Part shown: positions 1 through 10,033 of the stretch, piece by piece
Numbering within the stretch: the stretch's first letter is position 1
Layout of the letters: every line of letters begins with the position of its first letter
Source: Symbiodinium sp. CCMP2592
Lineage: Eukaryota; Sar; Dinophyceae; Suessiales; Symbiodiniaceae
Reading direction: 5' to 3'
Assembly (NCBI GenBank): GCA_905221615.1
Contig: CAJNDT010000966.1
Span: forward strand, 43,739 to 107,738
Length of the DNA: 64,000 bases
Position numbers and translations under genes: made by a program
The notes under the pieces: generated by a model
Databases searched by the model: none
What the model was told of the DNA's origin: nothing
Seen by the model: only the letters and a program-made list of their open reading frames with translations

Positions 1-925
1 GTAGTGTTTGGGGAGATATCATAGTCTACGGATACTCAGAAACCCTAGGGGAGCGTATAACTAATCTGTGCAGGAAGCTTTGCGGTTTAGCTTTGGCAGG
101 CACTAAATATCGAAAACCTGGCCACCCTATGAGCCACGACCGCCGAATTTAGGGGCCTCAGTACTTACCCCTTTTATTTTGGGGGCTCCTCTTTATAGAT
201 ACAGCATAATATACCCCCAGAGATCTGTTCCGATTATCGAGGCCCGAATCGTAGACGCATGCTTGGTCGCGAACCCACAGAGCTGTTGTGGTTTGAGGGC
301 TTACGCCCCTCGGCGTTTTACTCTCAAGCCTCAGACCTCTTCCCACCTGCATGGAGAGTAACTTACATGCAACTTAGGGATGTGATTTATCATAGGGCGT
401 CGGGGTAGTTTATAGTATACAATAGCGAAGTCTAAGGAATAATGGCAGGAATCATATCCTAAAGCCGAGACAGCCCACGCAACGCATCGAGAAGTAGAAT
501 CGGGTCTGGGGGTATCTTTTCGGTACAAGTATAGGGACTTGGTGAACTGGAAACTCACCCTGAACCCTGACTCCCGAAATGAACCAGAAAAACGAAAAGG
601 CCTCGCACCGCCCAAGAAGCGTTGAGCGCCGTGCCGGTACGTGCCGCAAAGAGCGAAAGAAGCCCAGTGGCAAAGTTCCCCATCCAAAATATGAATGAGC
701 ACAAGGCTTTCAGATTCTGTCACCTTGAGGGCCAGGCCAGACTACCGCCTGAAGATAGGCTTCATGGCTTCATCGAGATGTGCTCGTGCCAGACAGCCTT
801 GTGCGATGTGATTCTGGCAGATATTGGGGGAACATGCTGAACCCCAGTATATATTTACCTTTGGAAAAAAGTTCTTACAAACTATATGTTTCATAACACA
901 TATTCTATATTAGGAGGATGGTAAT

Positions 926-1023
926 ATAAGGGCCTAAACAATCACCAATCCTACTTCGGGGTTCCTTCCTATAATTATAGTATAATGGGCCCAAAACCCT
1001 ATTCTAACTATTAAGGCCCCTAT
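926..1023. repeat. F5 inverted-repeat element
   Basis: The ends read TATAAGGGCCT and AAGGCCCCTATA. The interior ATAATTATAGTATAATGGGCCC is shared in either orientation with the copies near 4.9, 5.8, 9.8, 14.1, 28.8 and 29.9 kb. This copy is in reverse orientation relative to the one at 29848. Confidence 0.7.
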
Positions 1024-1186
1024 ACTGTGGTACCCTTATAGTAACCCTTGTAGACCCGTTTAAAGGAACCCTATTCCAATTATTAAGGCCCGGCGGCGTC
1101 GAGGAAGGCCTCAGAGTCTTTATGGATGCGGCGCTGCAGGCACTAAGCGCGTTTGCTTTGAAAGGCAGGTTTACTTCATCATGGTT

Positions 1187-1262
1187 GGGGTAGGATTAAA
1201 CATGTACATTCTTATTCCTTATTGGGTTTAAGTACCCATAAAGATGTAAAGCGTTACCCAGC
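1187..1262. repeat. F15 repeat, pairs with 63403-63483
   Basis: The core TTGGGTTTAAGTACCCATAA is followed by an ATGTAAA...GTTACCCA tail. Both core and tail recur about 62 kb away near the other end of the window. Confidence 0.6.
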
Positions 1263-2246
1263 TATGTCAAAGTCGAGATTTGGGTTTGAAGGTCCAGGGC
1301 AGGTAACCAGGTTGATCCTGATGTTCATTGGCTTGGTCTGGAGAAGAACATGAAGCTACTTCCAGCCACGATCCTTACTCCCTAAACTTCCGAAAGGGTG
1401 GTTGGAGTGATTCGCAGTCTGGCTGGCTGACAGGGGGTGGTTTCGCCTGAATTATGGCGTGGGGTCTGCGGGTATTTTATGGAATCATTTATAGTGACCA
1501 TAACGGGAGACTATTTCCGGCTGCATATTCTTGTTAATAATGGCATATAGGGAAGACAAGGGAAAAATTATGGTTTCGCGAACTCGGCTCGGCAATGCAC
1601 GAGGTCAGAATTCGAGAACTCCCTACTTCTGACTACCACAGGTGATCTCGCGTGTGCCGTGGACGTGGTTTAGGATTTTATGGTACTGCATGGAGATGTC
1701 ATCGTTTCTGCTACCATCTGCTACCACACTACAGCTTCCAATTAGTGACGCCCCATAGTTCACGGTTCACCCTCAGCAATGAACATTTGGATCTGGATAA
1801 CTTGCAACAACTATCAGGGAAAACCACCCGCTGGCTCAGGGTTTTCGGGGTTTAAGATTTAGCCCGAAACCCTATATGAACCCTAAACGGTTAGGGTAAC
1901 TCTGATGCATCTCTTGTTCGCAGCTTCATCATTCTGCTCTCGAAAGCTCGGTCTGTGCTATCATCTTGATGCTCAAGCATACTTCGGGGCTGAGTAGCCT
2001 GGCCCAGAAAAGGCTTTAGGGTTTAGGGCTTAGCGATGAACTTTTCGACTAAAGTAGGGAAGCCGCACAAAGTTAAAGTTTACCTCCTCAGCCCCCACGG
2101 ACAGTGAGGGTGAAACACCAGTCGGCACTAGCCATGTAGCAGGGTTTAGGGTTTAGGGTTCCTAAGTTGCGGGATGCATCTGATCGTCATCGGTATGCTT
2201 AGGGATGGGACATGACGAAGTCTGCAGGACATGACCGCAGAAGCCT

Positions 2247-3875
2247 CTAACAAGGCGGGCCGATGGGGACACAAATTGAAGGGAAGTCATCTTGTCGACC
2301 ATCCACACGAGGATTCTTCCTCGAAGATGCGTTGAAACAGATCTCCGCTCCCTCTCCCGGGAGCCACGTGGCGACGTCGACCCCCCAGTACTCGTAGCCC
2401 TTCTTTTCCAGCCAAGCCACTTCTGCTTTTTGGGAGTTTCCGAGCCCTTCTGAGGCTGTGATAAATAGGCGCTCTGCTTCTGGGAGGGAGGCCAGGAACA
2501 AACGCCGCACTTCTCGGCTATACTGGGAGGATCCGTCGCCACGCGGCTCCTGGGAGAGATTGCCGAGGCCTGCCTCCAGCGCTTGCTGGAATTGTGCAGA
2601 CTCCTCAAACTCTTTCTGTTTTTCGTTTATCTTCTCCCTCCGCAGGTTGTCCTCGCCTGCAGATTCGAAGCTGTCCACTTTGCCGTGGCCCACCTGGTTT
2701 TGGAAGAAGTAGACCTCCAGCTGCGCACCGCTGGCGACGGCGATCTCAATGTTTTCCTTCCATTTGGTAAACCACCTGCAGCCCCACGGCTTCTGCTCCC
2801 CGTAGAGCGGTGTGCACCAGCAGCTGCCGGGCAAGCCCTCATCTTCAGGGATGCTGTCGCACTTGCCAAAGTCGTCCGTGCCCTCCGGGAGGAAAACGAC
2901 CGCGGCACTCACCTGGCCGTCGCGGCTCTGAGAGACCAGTGACTCCCAGGCCCCTGCGTATTTCCCCGGCCAGCTGGCCACGCAAGGGCGGCCACGCGGC
3001 CAGCTGATCACCGAGCCTTCGAATCGGATCGTTCGGTTGCTAATCTCGCAGCAGGCTTCCTTAAGCTCTCGTTTCAACTCTTTCTTCTGTTCTGAGTCCA
3101 GCTCCTCCGGAAACACGATATTCAAACAGAAGAGCATGGCAAAAATAAAAACCGAAAGCCCGACTATCCATGGCGTCCAATAGTATCCTAGTGAGGCGTG
3201 CTGAGCCGTCATAGCGCCCAAAGCCAGCAAAGCAAGGAGACATGCAAACAGGAAGGCAAGACGGAAGAAGACTTCATACTTCCCCAAAAAGAAGGTGCTG
3301 CGGTCGTCTCCTGCAACCGAAGTATGAATATTGAATGCCCAAGTGATGCAGCAGCACAAGGGTACTGTTGCCCCGGCCAGCAGCATGGACGCAACGTCGC
3401 TCTCGGGCGGAATGACTGCGCAAACGAGAAGGAGCGCTAACAGGATTGCGACGAAAGGCCCGAGACACTTCAACGTATGCCATGCCTTTTCGTTTCGCTT
3501 CTTGGTGGCGGCTTCTTCGATCATAGTGTCAATCCGTTCCTCTGCCTCCTTGCGGCGCTTTGCCTCGCGGGCCAATTCCCGTGCCTCGGCTCTGTCGCGG
3601 CCTTTGCACCGTTGAGAAAAGGCTCCGAAGTCCACGGAAGCTTGCAAAGATGCGCCTCCTGCAGCCTCGCAGCTGCCCTTCACCTCCGGGCTTTCGCGCA
3701 GGCGAAGCTGGATCAAGGCCTCCACTTCAGACTCGGGGCCACTTGAAGTCGAAAAAGCACTCACCTCCGTCACTCCGACGTCGCAGGACTTCTGGGGATA
3801 TATGACACACCAGTCGCCATGAAAAGCCACCTCAACGGGTGTCTGGAGGTCGTTCGTGACGGACGCCGTGGCCAT
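2247..3875 (-). CDS. Paralogue A: four-pass membrane protein of unknown function, uninterrupted
   Basis: Encodes 542 aa from the ATG at 3875; a longer frame would need a GTG start, and copy B begins at the equivalent ATG. Residues about 92-130 form a charged, probably helical stretch. Four hydrophobic segments follow at about 137-155, 161-180, 203-221 and 235-254. The C-terminal half (about 281-542) is soluble, rich in Trp, Cys and Gly, with a C-W-C-T-P-L-Y-G...G-C-R-W-F cluster and a predicted helical Gln/Glu-rich part. I do not recognise a named family. Copy B at 7395-9703 is about 80-90% identical over the C-terminal half and carries five introns at positions where A is continuous. Homology continues about 40 nt upstream of the ATG and again at 4231-4288, so the pair arose by DNA duplication and A is not obviously a retrocopy. 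Confidence 0.8.
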   Translation of the reverse strand: MATASVTNDLQTPVEVAFHGDWCVIYPQKSCDVGVTEVSAFSTSSGPESEVEALIQLRLRESPEVKGSCEAAGGASLQASVDFGAFSQRCKGRDRAEARELAREAKRRKEAEERIDTMIEEAATKKRNEKAWHTLKCLGPFVAILLALLLVCAVIPPESDVASMLLAGATVPLCCCITWAFNIHTSVAGDDRSTFFLGKYEVFFRLAFLFACLLALLALGAMTAQHASLGYYWTPWIVGLSVFIFAMLFCLNIVFPEELDSEQKKELKRELKEACCEISNRTIRFEGSVISWPRGRPCVASWPGKYAGAWESLVSQSRDGQVSAAVVFLPEGTDDFGKCDSIPEDEGLPGSCWCTPLYGEQKPWGCRWFTKWKENIEIAVASGAQLEVYFFQNQVGHGKVDSFESAGEDNLRREKINEKQKEFEESAQFQQALEAGLGNLSQEPRGDGSSQYSREVRRLFLASLPEAERLFITASEGLGNSQKAEVAWLEKKGYEYWGVDVATWLPGEGAEICFNASSRKNPRVDGRQDDFPSICVPIGPPC

Positions 3876-3954
3876 GGCCTTACGCGCTCCGGACACCGTC
3901 GCCTTTGCGAGGGGAGCTCGGGCCGGCCGCCAGAATACTCAAAGTTGCAGCAGG

Positions 3955-4052
3955 TGGTAGTAATAGTAGTAGTAGTAATCATAACAATACTAGTGGTAAT
4001 GGTAGTGGTAGTGGCAGTGGTAATGGTGAAGTAGTAGTAGTAGCTCCGCGAT
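3955..4052. repeat. Trinucleotide (GTA/GTG) tract
   Basis: A run of TAGTAG and GGTAGTGGTAG triplets just upstream of paralogue A. It is absent at the equivalent place in copy B, so it expanded after the duplication. Confidence 0.7.
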
Positions 4053-4230
4053 GGCAGGGGCTCGAACTACGTGCCAAGGAAAAACTGAAGAAACCGTTCG
4101 CGTTTCCGAATGCATGGATCATGCACCATCGAAAAAGTCTCAACCATTCTCAGCCTAAAAGCCCTAAACCCGAAACCATATATTTAACAAGCCACAAACC
4201 CCGCTTGAAGCTTAGTTTGAACACCCGAGG

Positions 4231-4288
4231 CCTTCTTCTCACCGATCTTTCAGCGCCGAATGCTCCGGCACCTCTCTGCAAACATCCC
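4231..4288 (-). other. Upstream block shared by paralogues A and B, possible 5' exon end
   Basis: This block matches 9977-10033 at roughly 80% identity, at a similar distance upstream of both genes. On the minus strand both contain GAAAGATCG followed by GTGAGA, a good 5' splice donor (first intron base 4242 here, 9987 in B). It could be the end of a shared 5' exon, coding or untranslated, spliced to the ATG exon. The acceptor is not clear in A. Confidence 0.4.
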
Positions 4289-4860
4289 AGGAAGGGCACT
4301 CCACCCCCGAACCAGATGCTTTGATGAGGCTGACAAGGTTACGAAGGGCCTTAAGTCATGACCAGAAGCCCAAACCACCCTGCGTAAAAGCTAACGCCCT
4401 AAACTTTGGCCTTAAACCGTAAGACCCTAAACCCTAAGCCCAAGGTAATCTCAGGTGCTTTCCTCACAGAAGGGACTCGTCTTCTTTGTGCATGTTGGTG
4501 CCCCATAATAACCCTACATAGCCCTTCAAGCGTCCGGATATGTGTGGGAACAGCAAGATTCAGTGTGCTACTTGAGTAACTGGTCTTCCTGAAAGCATCG
4601 TGAGCTCAATATCTTCCCTTCAGACTTTTCCTAGGGAACGAAAGGTTAGCCTTCGGGGTGCTAGGGATTACAGTGGCCCACAAAGGTTAAAGGCTACCTA
4701 GCCTACTACCAAGTAATGCTTCAGGAACCGCGTCCCCAAACCGTGCACGTTAGGATCGCGAAGCCGGAACTACCGCCCGAGCCTCCACCCCCCTCTTCTG
4801 CAAGTTATGCCTGGCAGTTCGGCACCGTCAGAGATTCTTGGGGCTGCGGCTGCTCTAATG

Positions 4861-4970
4861 TAGGCCCTAGTAAATTTGATTACCTATACCATTTTGGGAT
4901 ACCTTACTACAGTTACAGTGTAATATGATATACCCCAAAACCCTATTCTAACTATTCAGGCCCGTATATT
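4861..4970. repeat. F5 inverted-repeat element, diverged
   Basis: Ends TAGGCCCTAGTAAATT and ACTATTCAGGCCCGTATA, with CCCCAAAACCCTATTCTAAC inside as in other reversed F5 copies. Confidence 0.6.
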
Positions 4971-5219
4971 ACTTGGCTGTGCTTTGTACGAGCTCCAAAC
5001 CTGTGATCTTCCTCAGCGGGGTTCAGGGACGTGTGGAGAGTCTTCTGGAACCGAAAACTGCCTCGATAAACCCTTGATTTAAAAGTCGTCCTGGGCATAC
5101 CAAAACTTGAAAACTCCTGCAGCATCGCTAGAGCATTGAAGTGGTCAAGAAAAGCTCCCCACGCTCCTAAACCCTAAACTTCCCAAAACCAAAGTCCGAA
5201 TTCCAAAATAGGTCTATAC

Positions 5220-5477
5220 CATCCTCTAGCGTACTATAGCACATTCGTACCGTACATAGGTAGGTGGGTAGGTAGGATAGGTAGGATAGTATAGGATCGG
5301 ACAGGATTAGGATTGGAGAGTCCAGTCTGGTATGGTGTAGTAATACTATGGTGTATAGTGTCGTATAGCAACGTACTAGTACAGTATAGTATAGTCGCTC
5401 GTCCAGTCTGTGTAGTCTATAGTCGAGTGTTTATCGTCTAGTATAGTTTGGCATAGCAGAGTAGAGCACAGTATACA

Positions 5478-5508
<31 letters not shown>

Positions 5509-5534
5509 AATGCATATAAATTATAAATATACAT

Positions 5535-5565
<31 letters not shown>

Positions 5566-5580
5566 TAATGGAGTCTGGTA
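5220..5580. repeat. TATAG-like low-complexity and (AT)n tract
   Basis: Degenerate GTATAGTATAG and TAGGTAGG words run into two (TA)n blocks at about 5483-5507 and 5545-5568. A 104-aa minus-strand frame over it is a translation artefact. Confidence 0.75.
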
Positions 5581-5755
5581 CTTTGTAGAATAAGGCTCAC
5601 AACAATCGCCTTCGGCCACTTCGCAAGCGACGCAAACCGACTCTGCGCTTGGGTCGACAGCTCCTGGGCCACGGAACGCTTTGCACACAAACTCGGTCGC
5701 TTAAAGGGGTCCTAAAAAAGGGTCCATAAGGGATCTATAGTAGGGTTCTTGAGTT

Positions 5756-5855
5756 TAGGGCCTTAGTAATTAGAATAGGGTTTGGGGGCCCATTTTTACT
5801 ATAATTATAATAAGGGGCCCCCAAAAAACACTATAGGTGACTACAAAGGCCCCTA
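5756..5855. repeat. F5 inverted-repeat element
   Basis: Begins AGGGCCTTAGTAATTAGAAT, contains GGGGCCC...ACTATAATTATAATAAGGGGCCCCC, and closes at AAAGGCCCCTAGA. Confidence 0.75.
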
Positions 5856-6175
5856 GATTAGTTTTTTTGGGGAAGGGGGGGGGTTTAGGGTTTAAGGCTT
5901 TACGGGCTTCAGGGCTTATGGCTAACAGAGCTTAAGGAGCTAGAGGCTTCAGGGCTTAGCAGTTTTAGGAGCTAAGGCTTAGGGGCCAGGGTGTAGGGCT
6001 TTAGGATGCTTTAGGGTTTAATGTAGGAACCTGATTAAGAAACCCTGGCCCTACAACCCCAATATATTAGGATTCATATATAGGGAACCCTACTAAAGAG
6101 CCAAGGTTGCTTCATCAGGTTCCTATATTCATCTGCCCAAGGGGAAAAAGTATGAAATGCCGAATAACTTCACTT

Positions 6176-6234
6176 AGGGGCCTTAATGATTACAATAGGG
6201 TTTAGGGTTTAGGTTTGGGATATAGGGGCCTCAA
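6176..6234. repeat. F5 element, internally truncated
   Basis: Starts AGGGGCCTTAATGATTAC, then telomere-like words replace the usual interior before a GGATATAGGGGCCTCAA end. Confidence 0.55.
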
Positions 6235-6703
6235 TGTGTCGGGGTACACAAACTCTAGCATGTTTGTCATCGGACAAGGAACTGTAGACGTTACGAGGAT
6301 AAAGACTTGAATTGAACCCAAAGCCCCAAAACCCTCCATCCAAAAAACAACCGAACTCGCTGCCCAAACCCCTAAACTCCCAAACCCTAAACCCTGTAAC
6401 CTCCAGAACCCCTAGGCCCATTATAAAGTCTAATCAGTAGGATACGATCTTGGGTGTATTCGCTAGAGCCATAATACGGAACCTCTAAGGAACAGTATTG
6501 GGAAGCCTATGATACTACAAGTACTCGAACTACAATGAGGAACCCCTTGAAAATAGTATTCTAAGGTATTCTAGCAAGTAAGGCAAAGCCGCCTGTTTCG
6601 GAGTCAAGATGAGGGGATATAGACCCTCTCAAGAAGGTTCCTTTTCAGAGAGCCATAAGTCGGGTTAAGCAGGGCCCGCCTTTTAAGGGCTCTCCCTCAT
6701 ACT

Positions 6704-6825
6704 ACCTACCTATAGTCGCCGTTGTAGTTCCATTTTGTGGTTAACCAAAGCCTATATAAGAGGATCCGAACCATAAAACTGGTTAACCCCCAAAAGGAAC
6801 TACAATGGATACTATGGGTATACCT
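6704..6825. repeat. F9 inverted-repeat element
   Basis: ACCTATAGTCGCCGTTGTAG at one end and CTACAATGGATACTATGGGT at the other are inverted. The interior GGTTAACCAAA...AACTGGTTAACC is shared with the copy at 20231. Confidence 0.7.
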
Positions 6826-6890
6826 AGGACAGCTTTGAGCTGTCGGGCCCCAGGTAGTCGTCTGAAAGCGAAATCGGTCAGTGCTCGGCA

Positions 6891-6936
6891 ACTCTAAACC
6901 CTAAACCCTAGACCCTAAACCCTGAACCCTAAACCC
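6891..6936. repeat. Telomere-like CCCTAAA array
   Basis: Six near-perfect CCCTAAA units directly before an F4 element. Confidence 0.8.
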
Positions 6937-6963
6937 GTTAAAATCAGCCCGAGACTAGGGTGA

Positions 6964-7076
6964 CTAGGATGCCCAACAACCTAGGAATAAAAAGGGCTCC
7001 CTTGTTGGTGTTGGGTAACTTCTATAAGGAACCTAGGACTACAAAAAGGGAATAAAGGTACTACTGGGCATCCTAG
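6964..7076. repeat. F4 inverted-repeat element
   Basis: CTAGGATGCCCAACAACCTA at the start and TACTGGGCATCCTAG at the end. The inner marks GTTGGGTAACTT and AGGAACCTAGGACTACAAAA are common to five further copies. Confidence 0.8.
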
Positions 7077-7394
7077 GTTAGGGTTGCAGTTTAAGGGTTT
7101 AGGGGTTCCGGTTCAAGGTTTTGGGTTTAAGGTTGTTGGCCTGTAGGCTTCAGGGCTCGGAGACTACAATACTGCAAGAACCCGGTCATTCTCATGCAAC
7201 TCTTGTTCGCAGATTCGTCTGCGCTGGTCGTAGCTCGGGTTGCGCCATCTCCTTAAAACTCGAAGACGGCGCCAGGGTGAAAGGCCAGTCAGCCAGTGGC
7301 ACATGAGCCCTCGGCACGTGCGGAATGGAAGTAGGTCGGAGTCCTCTGTGCTTTTCTTGTGCAATTGTGGAGGCCACGGTCGCTATACAAATCT

Positions 7395-9703
7395 CTAGCA
7401 AGCCGGATCGATGGGAACACAAACTGAAGGGCAGTCATCCTGTGGACCACACGCTTGTGGCTTCGAAGAACTTGGGACGCAAAACTCGACTCCTTCTCCG
7501 GGGAGCCAGGTGGCGACGTCCACGGCCCAGTACTGGTAGCCCTGCTTTTCCAGCCAAGCCACTTCGGCTTTTTGGGAGTTGCCCAAGCCTTCTGAAACCG
7601 TGATAAACTCGCGCTCTGCTTCTGGGAGGGAGGCCAGGAACAAACGTCGCACTTCTCGGCTATACTGGGAGGATCCGTCGCCACGCGGCTCCTGGGAGAG
7701 ATTGCCGAGGCCTGCCTCCAGCGCTTGCTGGAATTGTGGAGACTGCTCGAACTCTTTCTGCTTTTGGTTCACCTTCTCTCTCCGCAAGTTGCCCTCGCCT
7801 GCAGATTCGAAGCTCTCCACTTTGCCGTGGCCCACCTGGCCTTGAAAGAAGTAGACCTCCAGCTGTGCACCGCTTGCGACTGCGACCTCGATGTTTTCCT
7901 TCCATTTGGTAAACCACCTGCAGCCCCACGGCTTCCGCTCCCCGTAGAGCGGTGTGCACCAGCAGCTGCCGGGCAAGCCCTCATCTTCAGGGATGCTGTC
8001 GCACTTGCCAAAGTCGTCCGTGCCCTCCGGGAGGAAGACGACCGCGGCACTCACCTGGCCGTCGCGGCTCTGGGAGACCAGTGACTCCCAGGCCCCTGCG
8101 TACTTCCCCGGCCAGCTGGCCACGCAAGGGCGGCCGCGCGGCCAGCTGATCACCGAGCCTTCGAATCGGATCGTTCGGTTGCCTAGGTGCTTGTTAAGGG
8201 ATTTAACTTAGGATATTTAATAAGGCAACCATATTATTTACTAAAGATCCCTACTATGGTAACTTAAATTGAGTTCCTTACCTCAATAAGGTATTATGAT
8301 TGTTAATATCTTATTATTCTCTATAGATCCTTACTATGGGAATTCCTCAACAAGAGCCCAGTTACTGACGTTGGTTTCGGCTGCTCTCAGCTCAAGATCC
8401 TTGATTTGCTGCTGCCCAGCGCCCAAGTCCATTGAATTGGTGTAGCCATCCCAGAAACAAAAGATCCCACAACCTAGGTTCTCGTTAAGGAATTTGATTT
8501 AAGTTACCATAGTAGGGATCTACAGTAAATAACATGGTTTCCTAATTCTGGTAACCTAATTCAACCCTTAACAAGAACCCAGGAACATCCCACAGGCCAA
8601 ATGATAGTGGCGGTCCACCAGTATCCTTCCAGGGCATGTTGGGCCGTCATGGCCTGGGCTTTAGAGTAACCTTGGAGAAAACAGTATAGACTTATAGTTC
8701 ATATAGGTTCCCGGTAAGTAACAGGTCCCACAAAGTATTAAAGTATCATACTCCGAAGCCCAGTGGCGGAGAAGGCCAGCAGAGCGAGGAGACCCACTAG
8801 CCGAAGGCCAACACGCGTGCAGAATCGATACTTTCCAAGTCGGAAATCGGTGTCTTCATCTTTTCCTAGGTTGGCCCTGAAAATCAGAACAACATTTCAT
8901 AAACAAAAATCTTAAGTGCAATAAGAGAAATTCGCAAAATTTCCAAAAGGCCTACCTAGTTGCCAGCATAAACGCCCAGAAGGCTGATACAGCAGCACAG
9001 AGGCACGGTGGCACTGGCCAGCAGTGCGGCTGCAACGGCGCTCTCGGGTGGGATGGCCACGCAAAGAAGGATGAGGGCTAATGGGAGGCCTGAAACAATT
9101 CCGATTCGTCTAACTACATACCATGCTTCTTGATTCCGTATCTTGGTAGCGGCTTCATGGATCATAGCATTCGTCCGCTGCTGGGCTTCTTCTCTTCTCT
9201 TTCCTTCACGGGCCAGCTCTCGTGCCTCGGCTCGGTCGCGGCCTTTGCACCGTTGTGAAAAAGCTCCGAAGTCCACGGAAACTTGCAAGGATGCGCCTCC
9301 TGAAGCATTGCAGCTGCCCGTCACCTCCGGGCTTTCGCGCAGCCGAACCTGGATCAAGGCCTCCGAAGCTTCCACAGAGCAGGACATCTTGGGATACACC
9401 ACCTTCCACTCCTCACCTCAGGAGCTGAACACCCTAGCCCCCAAAAAGCTTAACCTTTCCCAATCATGGTAGGATTTGTCGGAGCCCCAAAAGGTTAAAG
9501 GCTACCTAGTCAGCTACTAGCTACTTGTGGGGCATCATGGGGAACTAAAGGTTAACCTTTTTGGATATATAGGGATTAACTATACAGGGGCTATACTAGC
9601 GAAAAATGTTAAAGGTTACCTACTCGACTACTAGGACTAAGTCACTCCGAAATTTGACTTCCATGGCTGCTTGCAGGTCGTTCGTGACGGAAACCGCGGC
9701 CAT
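7395..9703 (-). CDS. Paralogue B: four-pass membrane protein with five introner-like introns
   Basis: Paralogue of the gene at 2247-3875, split by five insertions. The model has six exons: 9703-9646, 9416-8964, 8865-8768, 8653-8587, 8473-8366 and 8182-7395. They join in frame to 523 aa plus stop, against 542 aa in A. The ATG at 9703 is equivalent to A's ATG. Introns 1, 4 and 5 are GT-AG; introns 2 and 3 need GC donors to stay in frame. From G-Y-W-W to the S-N of S-N-R-T-I the spliced B protein has 51 residues, exactly as in A. After intron 5 the joined codons read AGC AAC CGA ACG, identical to A. The C-terminal exon is an uninterrupted 788 nt ending in TAG. Function unknown. The intron 2 donor is the weakest part: a GT eight bases later exists but leaves a stop in frame. 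Confidence 0.8.
8183..8365 (-). mobile_element. F10 introner-like element = intron 5 of paralogue B
   Basis: Donor A|GTAAC, acceptor CACCTAG|GCAAC. The flanking GTAAC/GCAAC pair is a target duplication differing by one base. Terminal inverted repeats are TGGGCTCTTGTTGAGG and CCTTAACAAGCACCTAG. Length is 183 nt with an internal partial repeat of CCATAGTARGGATCT. Splicing restores S-N-R-T exactly as in paralogue A. Confidence 0.85.
8474..8586 (-). mobile_element. F10 introner-like element = intron 4 of paralogue B
   Basis: Donor GGAT|GTTCC, acceptor AACCTAG|GTTGTG, 113 nt. Inverted ends CCTGGGTTCTTGTTAAGG and CCTTAACGAGAACCTAGG. A direct repeat TGTGGGAT[G/C]TT flanks it. Same family as intron 5. 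Confidence 0.85.
8654..8767 (-). mobile_element. Inverted-repeat insertion = intron 3 of paralogue B
   Basis: A 114-nt insertion between a duplicated GCC. The ends ACTGGGCTT and AAAGCCCAG are inverted. Excision with a GC donor (TCC|GCCACT) and CCCAG|GCC acceptor restores S-A-M-T-A, matching A-M-T-A of paralogue A. Not F10; no second copy was seen in this window. Confidence 0.7.
8866..8963 (-). mobile_element. Inverted-repeat insertion = intron 2 of paralogue B
   Basis: A 98-nt unit with inverted ends ACTAGGTAGGCC and GGCCAACCTAG and an internal pyrimidine run TTTTCAG. Similar ends occur in the JmjC gene intron near 21.41-21.50 kb. The best in-frame model uses donor G|GCAACT and acceptor CCTAG|GAAAAG. 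Confidence 0.6.
9417..9645 (-). mobile_element. Two F8-like units = intron 1 of paralogue B
   Basis: Donor A|GTGAC, acceptor CTGAG|GTGAG, 229 nt, with GTGAC/GTGAG as flanking direct repeat. It contains two F8-like units in tandem, each with CTAGTAG...GTAGG[C/T]..CCTTTAA and a GGTTAA[C/G]CTTT arm. This looks like a second insertion into or beside the first. Confidence 0.65.
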
Positions 9704-9792
9704 GGCATCGCTCCGAAAACCTCGCATTCGCGAGGGGAGCTCGGGCCGGACACCTGCGACAGATGAATTTCCGGAAAGCACAAAGCCTGTAC

Positions 9793-9896
9793 TATAGGGA
9801 CCTTCATAATTAGACTAGGGTTTTGGGGCCCACTATACTATAGTTATCATCAAGAACCTGCAAAATAGTAATGGTCATTATTTGGGCCCCTGTATT
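9793..9896. repeat. F5 inverted-repeat element
   Basis: TATAGGGACCTTCATAATTAG at the left and a TTTGGGCCCCTGTA end, with the usual GGGGCCCACTATACTATAG interior. Confidence 0.7.
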
Positions 9897-9976
9897 GCCG
9901 ATACCCGAATGCAACGGTCGCGCAGCCTCCGTAGAACGCCCGAAACCCAAAGCCGTAGAACTCTGAGCCGCCGACA

Positions 9977-10033
9977 CCTCCTCTCACCGATCTTTCAACG
10001 GCGACGACTCCGGCACCTGTATGCAGCCATCCC
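9977..10033 (-). other. Upstream block shared with paralogue A
   Basis: Counterpart of 4231-4288, about 280 nt upstream of the copy B start. It carries the same minus-strand GATCG|GTGAGA donor-like site. It shows that the A/B duplication included 5' flanking DNA. Confidence 0.5.

Larger units (their letters stand above)
1..2160. other. Non-coding, repeat-bearing stretch
   Basis: I find no convincing gene here. It holds one F5 inverted-repeat element (926-1023) with a second F5 end at about 1064-1091, a 76-bp unit (1187-1262) that recurs near 63.4 kb, and short telomere-like words near 1850-1890 and 2140-2160. Small open frames in this stretch lack motifs and overlap repeats. Confidence 0.5.
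4300..7160. other. Repeat-rich non-coding stretch between the paralogues
   Basis: Holds an F8-like unit (about 4632-4716), F5 copies, a low-complexity TATAG tract, an F9 element, telomere-like words and an F4 element, each listed separately. No coding signal was found; the frames around 5.4-5.7 kb are translated microsatellite. Confidence 0.55.

Noticed and set aside
5376..5690. 104-codon minus-strand frame
   Set aside because: Its middle is translated (AT)n microsatellite (repeated Tyr-Ile), and nothing recognisable flanks it.
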